From NCBI GenBank assembly GCA_003282145.1, contig QBZZ01000008.1:1-64000 (forward strand): 64,000 bases of DNA. The letters are read 5' to 3'. Under the pieces are notes generated by a model. It was not told where the DNA came from, made no database searches, and saw nothing but the letters and a program-made list of their open reading frames with translations. The translations under genes were made by a program, and so were the position numbers. Of this stretch, positions 8,834 to 14,950 are shown one piece after another. The stretch is from SAR116 cluster bacterium AG-337-N21. GTDB taxonomy: Bacteria; Pseudomonadota; Alphaproteobacteria; Puniceispirillales; Marisalimonadaceae. Positions within the stretch are counted from its first letter, which is position 1; every line of letters begins with the position of its first letter.

Positions 8834-9157
8834 ATGAAATTTATAGTATTAGCAAAATATACAAAACAAGGTACTGACGGATGGTTGGATAATCCAGACG
8901 AAGATCGTCGTGCTATGGTTCGTGGTATATCAGAAAAAATTGGTGGTAAATTACTTGATATATCTTACACGCGCGGCATTTATGATGTAGTAGTTAATGT
9001 TGAAGCACCAAGTTCAGATACAATGACAGCATTGAAATTATCAATGATTAAAACTGGAGCATTTGATGAATTAACTATTTTGGAAGATATAGACCTCAAT
9101 GCAATTGCCAAAAAAGGTGCTGAAATGATTGGACTATACAAGGCACCCGGGAAGTAG
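8834..9157 (+). CDS. GYD domain-containing protein
   Basis: Small dimeric ferredoxin-like-fold protein of the GYD family (PF08734). The family pattern appears as FIVLAKYTKQG at the start, SEKIGGKLLDISYTRGIYDVVVNVEAP in the middle (here the eponymous Gly-Tyr-Asp is Gly-Ile-Tyr-Asp) and TALKLSMIKTGAFDELTIL. Biochemical role unknown in the family. I take ATG 8834 as start rather than GTG 8822, since the domain begins directly at MKFIVLAKYT. A strong intrinsic terminator follows 25 nt after the stop. Often found alone in marine alphaproteobacteria. Confidence 0.85.
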   Translation: MKFIVLAKYTKQGTDGWLDNPDEDRRAMVRGISEKIGGKLLDISYTRGIYDVVVNVEAPSSDTMTALKLSMIKTGAFDELTILEDIDLNAIAKKGAEMIGLYKAPGK

Positions 9158-9182
9158 TATAAACTTATCCTGATAAACTAAA

Positions 9183-9214
9183 AAAAGAGAGTCTTTTGGG
9201 CTCTCTTTTATTTT
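9183..9214 (+). terminator. Rho-independent terminator after GYD gene
   Basis: Perfect 9-bp stem AAAAGAGAG / CTCTCTTTT (9183-9191 and 9201-9209) with a 9-nt loop, followed by ATTTT. It ends the transcript of the secreted-protein and GYD genes. Because the stem is A-rich on the left and T-rich on the right it could work in both directions. Confidence 0.85.
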
Positions 9215-9322
9215 AAGAAGGGAGAAAATTACTTTCTGAAGATATGCAATTTTTATACCTTTTACATTATTTGTTTAAATTATATATTTATGAATGCATA
9301 TAAATGAGTAATATTTAAAAAA

Positions 9323-9514
9323 ATGAGAGATCAAAAAAACAAGTTAGACAAATTAAAAAGAGAACAAAAAGCAAAGTCTACTAAAGATGAGTTATTCAAT
9401 TCTTATTTAAATAAAACAACTAAAGTTGAAGATAAAATTGCTCTGGTTAAATTTAAACAAAAAGACAATAATTCTTTATTTCTTTCAAGCCTAATAACTT
9501 TGATGAAAAAATAG
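9323..9514 (+). CDS. Possible small hypothetical protein, 63 aa
   Basis: Open frame from ATG with no convincing ribosome-binding site. The product is very Lys-rich (KLDKLKREQKAKSTKDELF) and probably helical, ending in a short hydrophobic stretch. Not recognised. The sequence lies directly before the first decayed tRNA-Met copy, so it may be either a real small basic protein or chance coding in AT-rich DNA. Confidence 0.35.
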   Translation: MRDQKNKLDKLKREQKAKSTKDELFNSYLNKTTKVEDKIALVKFKQKDNNSLFLSSLITLMKK

Positions 9515-9564
9515 AAAGTCGTCTTTGTTCCAGAAATTTAAAATAATTACTTTATATGAATTAT

Positions 9565-9610
9565 TGATAGCGGGGGAAGGACTTGAACCCCCGACACCCG
9601 GATTACGATT
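9565..9610 (-). pseudogene. tRNA-Met 3' fragment (decayed attachment-site copy)
   Basis: 46 nt that match the 3' part of the intact tRNA-Met at 17502 with 4 differences, covering the acceptor 3' strand, T arm, variable loop and anticodon arm, then losing similarity. CCA is changed to TCA, and the anticodon position reads CGT instead of CAT. There is no D arm or 5' acceptor strand, so it cannot be a functional tRNA. It is on the same strand as the intact gene, as expected for an att duplication left by an element integrating at the tRNA 3' end. Confidence 0.75.
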
Positions 9611-9781
9611 TCCTTTTCCTAAATCTATTTATTAATAAAATCAATTATTTAACGATTAACATTTAAAGTGTACAACTATTTGTGCCTAAAAACTAATTTA
9701 TTTAAAAATATATTTATGTAGTTCCCTACTCCACAGCGTTCAACATATTTTAATTTATAAATTTTGTATTAGGTCAGATTT

Positions 9782-10084
9782 TTAAATTATAACTTCAAAA
9801 CCTTCAAATTCTGGATGACCTAGATATATATCACTATGTTGACCTGCACCTTTATGTGCTTACCGAAAAGCATCCGATTTTGTCCAATTTATAAAATCTT
9901 GTTCTGAATTCCATTCGCTGTGGGATGCATAAAGACTGTAGTTATCTTGTTTTTTTCCCTTTATTAAGTTGAACTTTTTAAAACCAGGCACATCGTCCAA
10001 ATGAGTATCCCGTTCCTTCCAAATCTTTTCAAATTCAGTTTCACGTCCTAAAATTATTTTAAACCTATTCATTGCTATATACAT
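9782..10084 (-). pseudogene. Antibiotic-biosynthesis-monooxygenase (ABM)-like protein with in-frame stop
   Basis: The first 74 codons encode an ABM / HmoA-like ferredoxin-fold domain (MNRFKIILGRETEFEKIW, then VPGFKKFNLIKG and YASHSEWNSEQDFINW), ending at a TAA at 9860-9862. The same frame continues for another 25 codons after that stop (AHKGAGQHSDIYLGHPEFEG...) to a second TAA at 9782-9784. That tail is what the family normally has after SDAFRKAH. So a single codon, probably AAA to TAA, interrupts an otherwise intact gene of about 100 codons. Intact relatives are small oxygenases or heme-degrading enzymes. It is either a recent pseudogene or a truncated product. Confidence 0.7.
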
Positions 10085-10159
10085 TATTCAACTCCAATAT
10101 TGAATTTGAATTTTAATGTTCATTATTTTAAAACCGGACTTTAGTTAAATTTCATTAAA

Positions 10160-10645
10160 TTAAACATATTTATTATTTTTAAAATCATAATTAATAATAT
10201 TATTTATATTTTGTTGTAAGTTAGAACAGTTAACTGGGTCGTTAAAAAATAGTCCAACATCAGTAAAATCTTTACATATTAATTTTGAGCATGAAATTGC
10301 TATATTTCTATGGGTTTTATCAACCATTTTATCGATCAAGTTTGTTGCCACTTCGTCTTTTTTAATTTGATAATTATACATCACCGATAATATCTCTTTT
10401 TCACTTTCTCCCAAAAAACAACAATTTGAAACTCTAAAATCAAGTTTCTTAACACGAGATAAAACAACTGACCTCATCAAATCATGTATTGGTATCATTG
10501 TTTTTGGAATTTTATGGTTAGAGAGCAAATACTTTAAAATAGGCATTGGATTTTGAGCATAAAAAACTGCCTTAACCCATTCCCTGACACATCCAATGAA
10601 AAGACTATCAACATCATTAAGTTCAGTAATTTTAATAGAATTCAT
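10160..10645 (-). CDS. Hypothetical protein, 161 aa
   Basis: Not recognised. The frame is open to 10714, but the first 23 residues there are low-complexity Ile/Met; ATG 10645 with AAGAAAGA upstream is the better start. The product begins MNSIKITELNDVDSLFIGCVREWVKAVF and is alpha-helical and soluble, with several Cys including an adjacent pair in VSNCCFLGE. No signal peptide or membrane segment. It lies in the inner segment of the tRNA-Met region, divergent from the Cys-rich peptide gene. Confidence 0.6.
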   Translation of the reverse strand: MNSIKITELNDVDSLFIGCVREWVKAVFYAQNPMPILKYLLSNHKIPKTMIPIHDLMRSVVLSRVKKLDFRVSNCCFLGESEKEILSVMYNYQIKKDEVATNLIDKMVDKTHRNIAISCSKLICKDFTDVGLFFNDPVNCSNLQQNINNIINYDFKNNKYV

Positions 10646-10847
10646 ATAAAATCTTTCTTGAATTAAATATTTATTAATAATAATAATCATTATCATTATC
10701 TGAAGATAAGTCAAAGATTTTTTAAATTTTTTTTGTTTAGCGTGATTTATAATTTAGTTTTTGATTTTAAGTTTTGAATGGTTTGTTTTAAAGGTATACT
10801 TATTGCAGTTATGTATTAAGATTATGTGAGATAAAAGAAGTTTTATT

Positions 10848-11000
10848 ATGACTGAACAAATAGATAATGTAGACACTTGTTGTAAAGATACTTGTTGTGC
10901 AAATGGTTGTTGCAGTGATGGTTGCAAAACAGGAGAATGTAGCAGCAATTGTTGTAGTGACGGATGTTGTAGCGACACAGTTAACTGCTGCTCTAAGTAG
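10848..11000 (+). CDS. Cysteine-rich metallothionein-like peptide, 50 aa
   Basis: ATG 10848 to TAG 11000, with AGAAG about 7 nt upstream. Of 50 residues 14 are Cys, mostly as adjacent pairs in a repeating pattern: DTCCKDTCC, NGCCSDGC, SNCCSDGCCSD, NCCSK. Asp, Ser, Gly and Lys fill the rest, with no aromatic and almost no hydrophobic residues. That composition is typical of metallothionein-like metal-binding peptides and not of noise in AT-rich DNA: the 153 bp are locally much richer in G and C than their surroundings. It does not match the SmtA-type bacterial metallothionein pattern that I know. No signal peptide. Metal binding (Cu, Zn or Cd) is inference. Confidence 0.75.
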   Translation: MTEQIDNVDTCCKDTCCANGCCSDGCKTGECSSNCCSDGCCSDTVNCCSK

Positions 11001-11007
11001 AAGAAGT

Positions 11008-11188
11008 TATTTCTTGTTACTCTTCCAAGTGCCCCCATATTGGTATGTATTTTCAAATAAACTTTTAATTTTTTTAAACACGCTCCACAAAGAAATACCC
11101 AATCTTTTATTTCATCGTATCTACAACGATACATCACCTCTTTTTGTTTAGAACATTTAAAACATTCTTTTATTCTTAGTTTGGACAT
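11008..11188 (-). pseudogene. Small CxxC zinc-binding protein, frameshifted
   Basis: The frame starts MSKLRIKECFKCSKQKEVMYR and continues DWVFLCGACLKK, giving two CxxC pairs for one zinc. After a run of seven A (11069-11075 on the other strand) the frame runs on into antisense of the Cys-rich peptide gene. Shifting by one base at that run, as if eight A were present, gives instead a short natural ending, NTYQYGGTWKSNKK, and a stop at 11008, just 8 nt from the convergent gene's stop. A one-base deletion, a sequencing error or programmed slippage could each explain this. I recall small proteins with a CxxC pair and a terminal YGGTWK in related bacteria, but cannot verify it here. Confidence 0.6.
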
Positions 11189-11194
11189 TAGATC

Positions 11195-11362
11195 TTATAA
11201 ATTATTAGTATTATGATTTTTATCCAATAATTTAAAGTTTTTATTATTTAATGCTTCGAACTTAGCACAATTTATACATACATCATAAAAGTTAAAATTT
11301 TCATCAATTTTACACTTGTAAAACTCTTCGTGTGGAAGTTTACATATGTAACATTTTTTCAT
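11195..11362 (-). CDS. Small CxxC zinc-ribbon-like protein, 55 aa
   Basis: ATG 11362 to TAA 11195. The product begins MKKCYICKLPHEEFYKCKID and has CINCAK, i.e. two CxxC pairs 31 residues apart, a layout shared with the next gene. Both carry the sequence K-C-x2-C ... F/YxC ... C-x2-C, so they are probably paralogues. Six nucleotides separate its stop from the next start, so they form an operon. Function unknown; a single zinc site is inferred. Confidence 0.55.
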   Translation of the reverse strand: MKKCYICKLPHEEFYKCKIDENFNFYDVCINCAKFEALNNKNFKLLDKNHNTNNL

Positions 11363-11499
11363 ACTTATAATTTATTCCGAATACTAGAGTTTTAATAGTA
11401 ATGAATTTATTTATTTATTTTTTAATTTAAAATTAATTCAAATATTATGCACATAAATAGTGATTGTTTTATCAAATTGTATAACTTTATTAAGATTAT

Positions 11500-11570
11500 T
11501 GGTAGCGGAGGAGGGACTTGAACCCCCGACATCCGGATTATGATACCGGTGCTCTAACTACATAACTACC
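11500..11570 (-). pseudogene. Decayed tRNA-Met copy (attachment-site duplicate)
   Basis: Positions 11500-11558 match the intact tRNA-Met at 17502-17560 with 2 differences, including a complete CCA end, T arm and anticodon loop with CAT. The 5' part (D arm and acceptor strand) is badly eroded: the equivalent of CAGCTGAGCTACTCCGCC has become TACATAACTACCTG. One of the changes also breaks an anticodon-stem pair. It cannot fold as a tRNA and is read as the distal att copy of an element integrated at the intact tRNA. Confidence 0.85.
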
Positions 11571-11607
11571 TGTTTAATGTAAATTATTTTATTGAGGACT
11601 TTCTAAC

Positions 11608-11626
11608 GTCACCTCTCCGTCACAAT
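11608..11626 (+). repeat. Left copy of 19-bp end repeat (possible integrase arm site)
   Basis: GTCACCTCTCCGTCACAAT. The right-end copy at 17404-17422 has a single change (C to A at base 6). Each copy itself contains GTCAC twice, 11 bp apart, i.e. one helical turn. The left copy lies directly before the integrase start, 108 bp from the tRNA copy. Confidence 0.6.
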
Positions 11627-11636
11627 AGAGGTTAAA

Positions 11637-11840
11637 ATGGCTTGTTTTGGTAAAAGAAATAACTTGTGGCAAACACAAGTAAGAAACAAATACGTAGGAT
11701 CTATATCAAAGTCATTTCATTTTAAACCTGAAACTCACAAATGGGCAAAAGAACAAGAGGTTTTAATGCAATGGTCAGGGGGTACTCTGCCCATTCACAG
11801 TAGTCCACGGAACACTAGCTCGGGTTCAAGGATGGATTAG
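11637..11840 (+). pseudogene. Truncated site-specific integrase (tyrosine recombinase N-terminus)
   Basis: The first ~45 residues, MACFGKRNNLWQTQVRN followed by SKSFHFKPETHKWAKEQE, are the typical N-terminal arm-binding region of phage-type tyrosine recombinases (R-x-N-x-W-x-x-Q-V-R ... K-S-F ... W-A-x-x-x-E). Similarity stops after the VLMQ segment, and the catalytic domain with its Arg-His-Arg-Tyr residues is absent; the rest is unrelated sequence ending in cysNC. It lies immediately inside the decayed tRNA copy, the usual place for an integrase. Confidence 0.75.
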
Positions 11841-11881
11841 TGGGGTTTTAAAGTTATAATTAGGCTTAATCAGTAGATTAT

Positions 11882-13795
11882 TTACATATTTATTTGACTT
11901 ATGATCTCTTTTAAAATTTGCTCTGCAGCTTCATCTATTGTTAGATCAATAGTTTTGATGTGAATATTTGGATTTTTTGGAATTTCATATGGACTATCAA
12001 TACCAGTAAAATTTTTTATCTGCCCAGAGCGAGCTTGTGCATAAAGACCTTTAACGTCTCGCTCTTCCGCAACAGAAAGAGGGGTATCAATAAAGACTTC
12101 AAAAAATTCGTTTGAATCCATCATCTCCCGGACCATGTCACGCTCTGACTGAAAAGGTGATATAAAGGCTGCAATTACGATAAGACCCGCATCTGTCATT
12201 AATTTAGCGACCTGTCCCACACGACGGATATTTTCTACACGATCCGTATTAGTAAAACCAAGGTCCTTATTAAGTCCTAGACGCACGTTATCTCCATCCA
12301 ATATGAATGTATGACGTTTCATTTGTAACAGTTTCTTTTCAACAGCGTTAGCTATACTGGATTTCCCTGAACCGGAAAGCCCTGTCATCCAAATAACAGC
12401 TGGTTTTTGATTTTTAAGTTTAGCACGATACTCGCGGGTTACATCCAAAGCTTGCAAATGAATATTATTTGCTCGACGAAGTGCAAAGTTGATTAAGCCA
12501 GCACCAACTGTTGCATTAGTAATTTTATCAATAAGAATGAACCCGCCAAGCGCACGGTCTTCATTATAAGGAATAAATGGGATTGATCGATCAGTGGTCA
12601 CATTGACAATACTAATGTCATTTTGCTTCAAGGTTTTAGCAGCTATTTTTTCCATTGTGTTGACGTTGATCTTATATTTTAACTTAGAAACAATAGCTGA
12701 AACAGTTTCTGTACCGATTTTAAGGTAATATGAACGACCAGGGATTAATGTTTTATCATCCATCCAAATGAGCATAGTATCAAATTGATCTGCTGACTTC
12801 AGAGATGAACTTGCAGATACAATAATCTGACCTCTCGAACAGTCAACCTCATCTTTTAATGTTAGGGTAATAGATTGGTTACAAACTGCTTGGTTTAAAT
12901 CACCATTATAGGTGACTATTCGATCGATATGGCTTGTTTTTCCGGAAGGAAGTATACGTACCTTATCACCGGGTTTAATTGTTCCTGCCACAATCTTACC
13001 GCTAAAGCCACGGAAGTTCTGGTTTGGGCGATTCACCCATTGTACAGGCATGTGGAAATTTCTACCCACCCCTTTGTTTTGTAAAATTTTAACATCCTCG
13101 AGATAAGTTAACATAGTTGAGCCGTTGTACCATTTGGTCTTTGTAGAGAGTGCAGCTATATTGTCGCCTTTAAGACAAGAGATTGGGATAGTAATAAATT
13201 TTTCAATCCCAATGCTGTCAGCAAAGTTTTTATAATCACTGACGATGGCATCGAATGTGACTTGGTCATAGTCAACCAAGTCCATCTTATTTATAGCCAA
13301 AATGAAATTTTTAATACCAAGTAGATGGCACACATAGCTATGGCGACGTGTTTGAGTCAAAACACCTTTACGAGCATCAATTAGGATAACAGCCAGTTGC
13401 GCATTTGAAGCACCAGTCACCATGTTACGGGTATATTGTTCATGTCCTGGTGTGTCGGCTACTATAAATTTCCGCTTTTTCGTATAGAAATAACGATAAG
13501 CAACATCAATCGTAATGCCTTGTTCCCTTTCTGCATTCAGACCGTCAACAAGAAGAGCAAAGTCAATCTCTTGTCCTTGTACACCAGTTTTTTTGCTTTC
13601 TACCTTAAGTTGTGCTAACTGATCCTCAAATATCATTTTGCTATCATATAGTAGGCGACCAATGAGCGTTGATTTTCCATCATCTACAGAACCACAGGTA
13701 ATAAAGCGTAATAAAGATTTATTTTGATGCATTTGAAGGTAGGCCTTAATATCCTGTTTAATAAGAATATCAGCTTTGTAAATCTTATCTATCAT
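11882..13795 (-). CDS. cysNC: Bifunctional sulfate adenylyltransferase subunit 1 / APS kinase
   Basis: Fusion of CysN and CysC (the NodQ architecture). The N-terminal GTPase of ATP sulfurylase has GSVDDGKST at 35-43 and DTPGHEQYTRN; translation-factor-like beta barrels follow. The APS kinase domain starts near 460 with GLSGSGKSS (about 471) and keeps FISPFQSERDMVRE. With CysD it makes APS from sulfate and ATP, then phosphorylates it to PAPS, all in the cytoplasm. At 637 aa it is complete. cysD is 11 nt upstream, so one transcript. No cysH or cysIJ for sulfate reduction is present in this window, and a sulfotransferase is next door; PAPS for sulfation is therefore the likely purpose. GC is higher than the neighbours. 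Confidence 0.95.
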   Translation of the reverse strand: MIDKIYKADILIKQDIKAYLQMHQNKSLLRFITCGSVDDGKSTLIGRLLYDSKMIFEDQLAQLKVESKKTGVQGQEIDFALLVDGLNAEREQGITIDVAYRYFYTKKRKFIVADTPGHEQYTRNMVTGASNAQLAVILIDARKGVLTQTRRHSYVCHLLGIKNFILAINKMDLVDYDQVTFDAIVSDYKNFADSIGIEKFITIPISCLKGDNIAALSTKTKWYNGSTMLTYLEDVKILQNKGVGRNFHMPVQWVNRPNQNFRGFSGKIVAGTIKPGDKVRILPSGKTSHIDRIVTYNGDLNQAVCNQSITLTLKDEVDCSRGQIIVSASSSLKSADQFDTMLIWMDDKTLIPGRSYYLKIGTETVSAIVSKLKYKINVNTMEKIAAKTLKQNDISIVNVTTDRSIPFIPYNEDRALGGFILIDKITNATVGAGLINFALRRANNIHLQALDVTREYRAKLKNQKPAVIWMTGLSGSGKSSIANAVEKKLLQMKRHTFILDGDNVRLGLNKDLGFTNTDRVENIRRVGQVAKLMTDAGLIVIAAFISPFQSERDMVREMMDSNEFFEVFIDTPLSVAEERDVKGLYAQARSGQIKNFTGIDSPYEIPKNPNIHIKTIDLTIDEAAEQILKEIISQINM

Positions 13796-13806
13796 TTCCT
13801 ACTTCC

Positions 13807-14697
13807 CTAGAAATAGCCTTGTTGTTTTTTGACTTCCATAGATGTGCCTTGATTTTTGTCAATCACGCGCCCGTAACGTTCAGACTTAGTTGTTAAAAGT
13901 GTTTCTTGAATTACTTCAGTCAATGTGGTTGCTTCAGATAAGACAGCGCCTGTCAGTGGATAACATCCCAATGTGCGGAATCGAATAGATCGAACCTCTG
14001 GTTCTTCGCCTTCGTTCAAAGGAAAACGATTATCATCTACCATGAGAATTAAGCCATCACGTTCTACTGTTGGACGAGGTCTAGCAAAGTAAAGTGAAAC
14101 AATTTCGATATTCTCAAGATGGATATATTGCCAGATATCCAACTCTGTCCAATTAGATAAAGGAAATACACGGATACTTTCGCCTTTGGATTTGTGGGCA
14201 TTGTAGATCGACCAAAGCTCAGGGCGTTGGGTTTTTGACTCCCAGCGATGTTGAGATGAACGGAAGGAAAATATACGTTCTTTCGCCCGTGACTTTTCTT
14301 CATCTCGACGTGCACCTCCAAAGGCCACGTCAAAACTATACTTATCCAAGGCCTGCTTTAGCCCTTCTGTTTTCCACATATCTGTATGAAGCGCTCCGTG
14401 ATCGAAAGGATTAATCCCTTCTTCTTTTGCTTCAGGGTTCTGATAAACAATCAATTTCATACCTGAATTTTTGTCTACCTTATCACGCAACTTATACATT
14501 TCTTGAAACTTCCAAGTAGTATCAATATGCATCAATGGGAAAGGAGGTAGAGAGGGATAAAATGCTTTCTTTGCTAGGTGAAGCATCACCGCACTATCTT
14601 TACCTGAGGAGTAAAGCATGACTGGATTTGAAGTTTCCGAAATTACTTCACGCATAATGTGAATAGCTTCTGCTTCCAAGCATTGTAAGTGGTTCAT
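13807..14697 (-). CDS. cysD: Sulfate adenylyltransferase subunit 2
   Basis: Catalytic ATP-sulfurylase subunit, working as a heterodimer with CysN. It has the PP-loop [12 protein letters not shown] at 29-40, then HIDTTWKF, and [16 protein letters not shown] in the middle, all diagnostic of CysD/NodP. At 296 aa it is full length. The gene lies directly upstream of cysNC, and downstream of a sulfotransferase fragment on the same strand. Like cysNC, it is richer in G+C than core genes in the window, consistent with acquisition. Confidence 0.95.
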   Translation of the reverse strand: MNHLQCLEAEAIHIMREVISETSNPVMLYSSGKDSAVMLHLAKKAFYPSLPPFPLMHIDTTWKFQEMYKLRDKVDKNSGMKLIVYQNPEAKEEGINPFDHGALHTDMWKTEGLKQALDKYSFDVAFGGARRDEEKSRAKERIFSFRSSQHRWESKTQRPELWSIYNAHKSKGESIRVFPLSNWTELDIWQYIHLENIEIVSLYFARPRPTVERDGLILMVDDNRFPLNEGEEPEVRSIRFRTLGCYPLTGAVLSEATTLTEVIQETLLTTKSERYGRVIDKNQGTSMEVKKQQGYF

Positions 14698-14712
14698 ATT
14701 TAACTCTTTATT

Positions 14713-14925
14713 TCATCTAACATTATTTTTTAAATATGGCTCAAATTTATACCAACTCTTAAAATTTCTTGTATATATTTTCTTTCCGACATATTGATTA
14801 GAAGCAATTTTTACGTTGAGTTTATTTTTATGAAATGATAAAGGATCATTCTCCCATTCTAATCCTAGATTATTAATTAGTTTTGTTGTCTCTTTGTCCT
14901 TATTTATAGATAGTGTTGCCAACAT
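14713..14925 (-). pseudogene. C-terminal fragment of a sulfotransferase
   Basis: The 70 codons correspond to the last part of a PAPS-dependent sulfotransferase. The stretch ETTKLINNLGLEWEN, then LSFHKN, KIASNQYVGKKIYT and WYKFEPYL lines up with ETSTLLKFLDLSWES, PSYSQVVQPIY and WLKYEKHL near the end of the complete neighbour. The PAPS-binding P-loop region is missing, so this piece cannot be an active enzyme by itself. It does open with ATG, so it might still be translated. Best read as a remnant of a second, deleted sulfotransferase gene. Confidence 0.7.
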
Positions 14926-14950
14926 TTGATTTTCTCTTTTTTAATTTTTA

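Noticed and set aside
9565-9610. A tRNA with anticodon CGT
   Set aside because: Only the 3' half is present; no D arm or 5' acceptor strand, and the CCA is altered. It is a decayed copy of tRNA-Met.
10754-11007. Continuation of the small CxxC frame (from 11188) to 10754 as one 144-residue protein
   Set aside because: After the A7 run the frame is merely the antisense of the Cys-rich peptide gene (Leu-Gln-rich repeats mirror the Cys codons). The shifted frame with a short natural end is more convincing.
11500-11570. A second functional tRNA-Met
   Set aside because: The 5' acceptor strand and D arm do not pair any more, and an anticodon-stem pair is lost.
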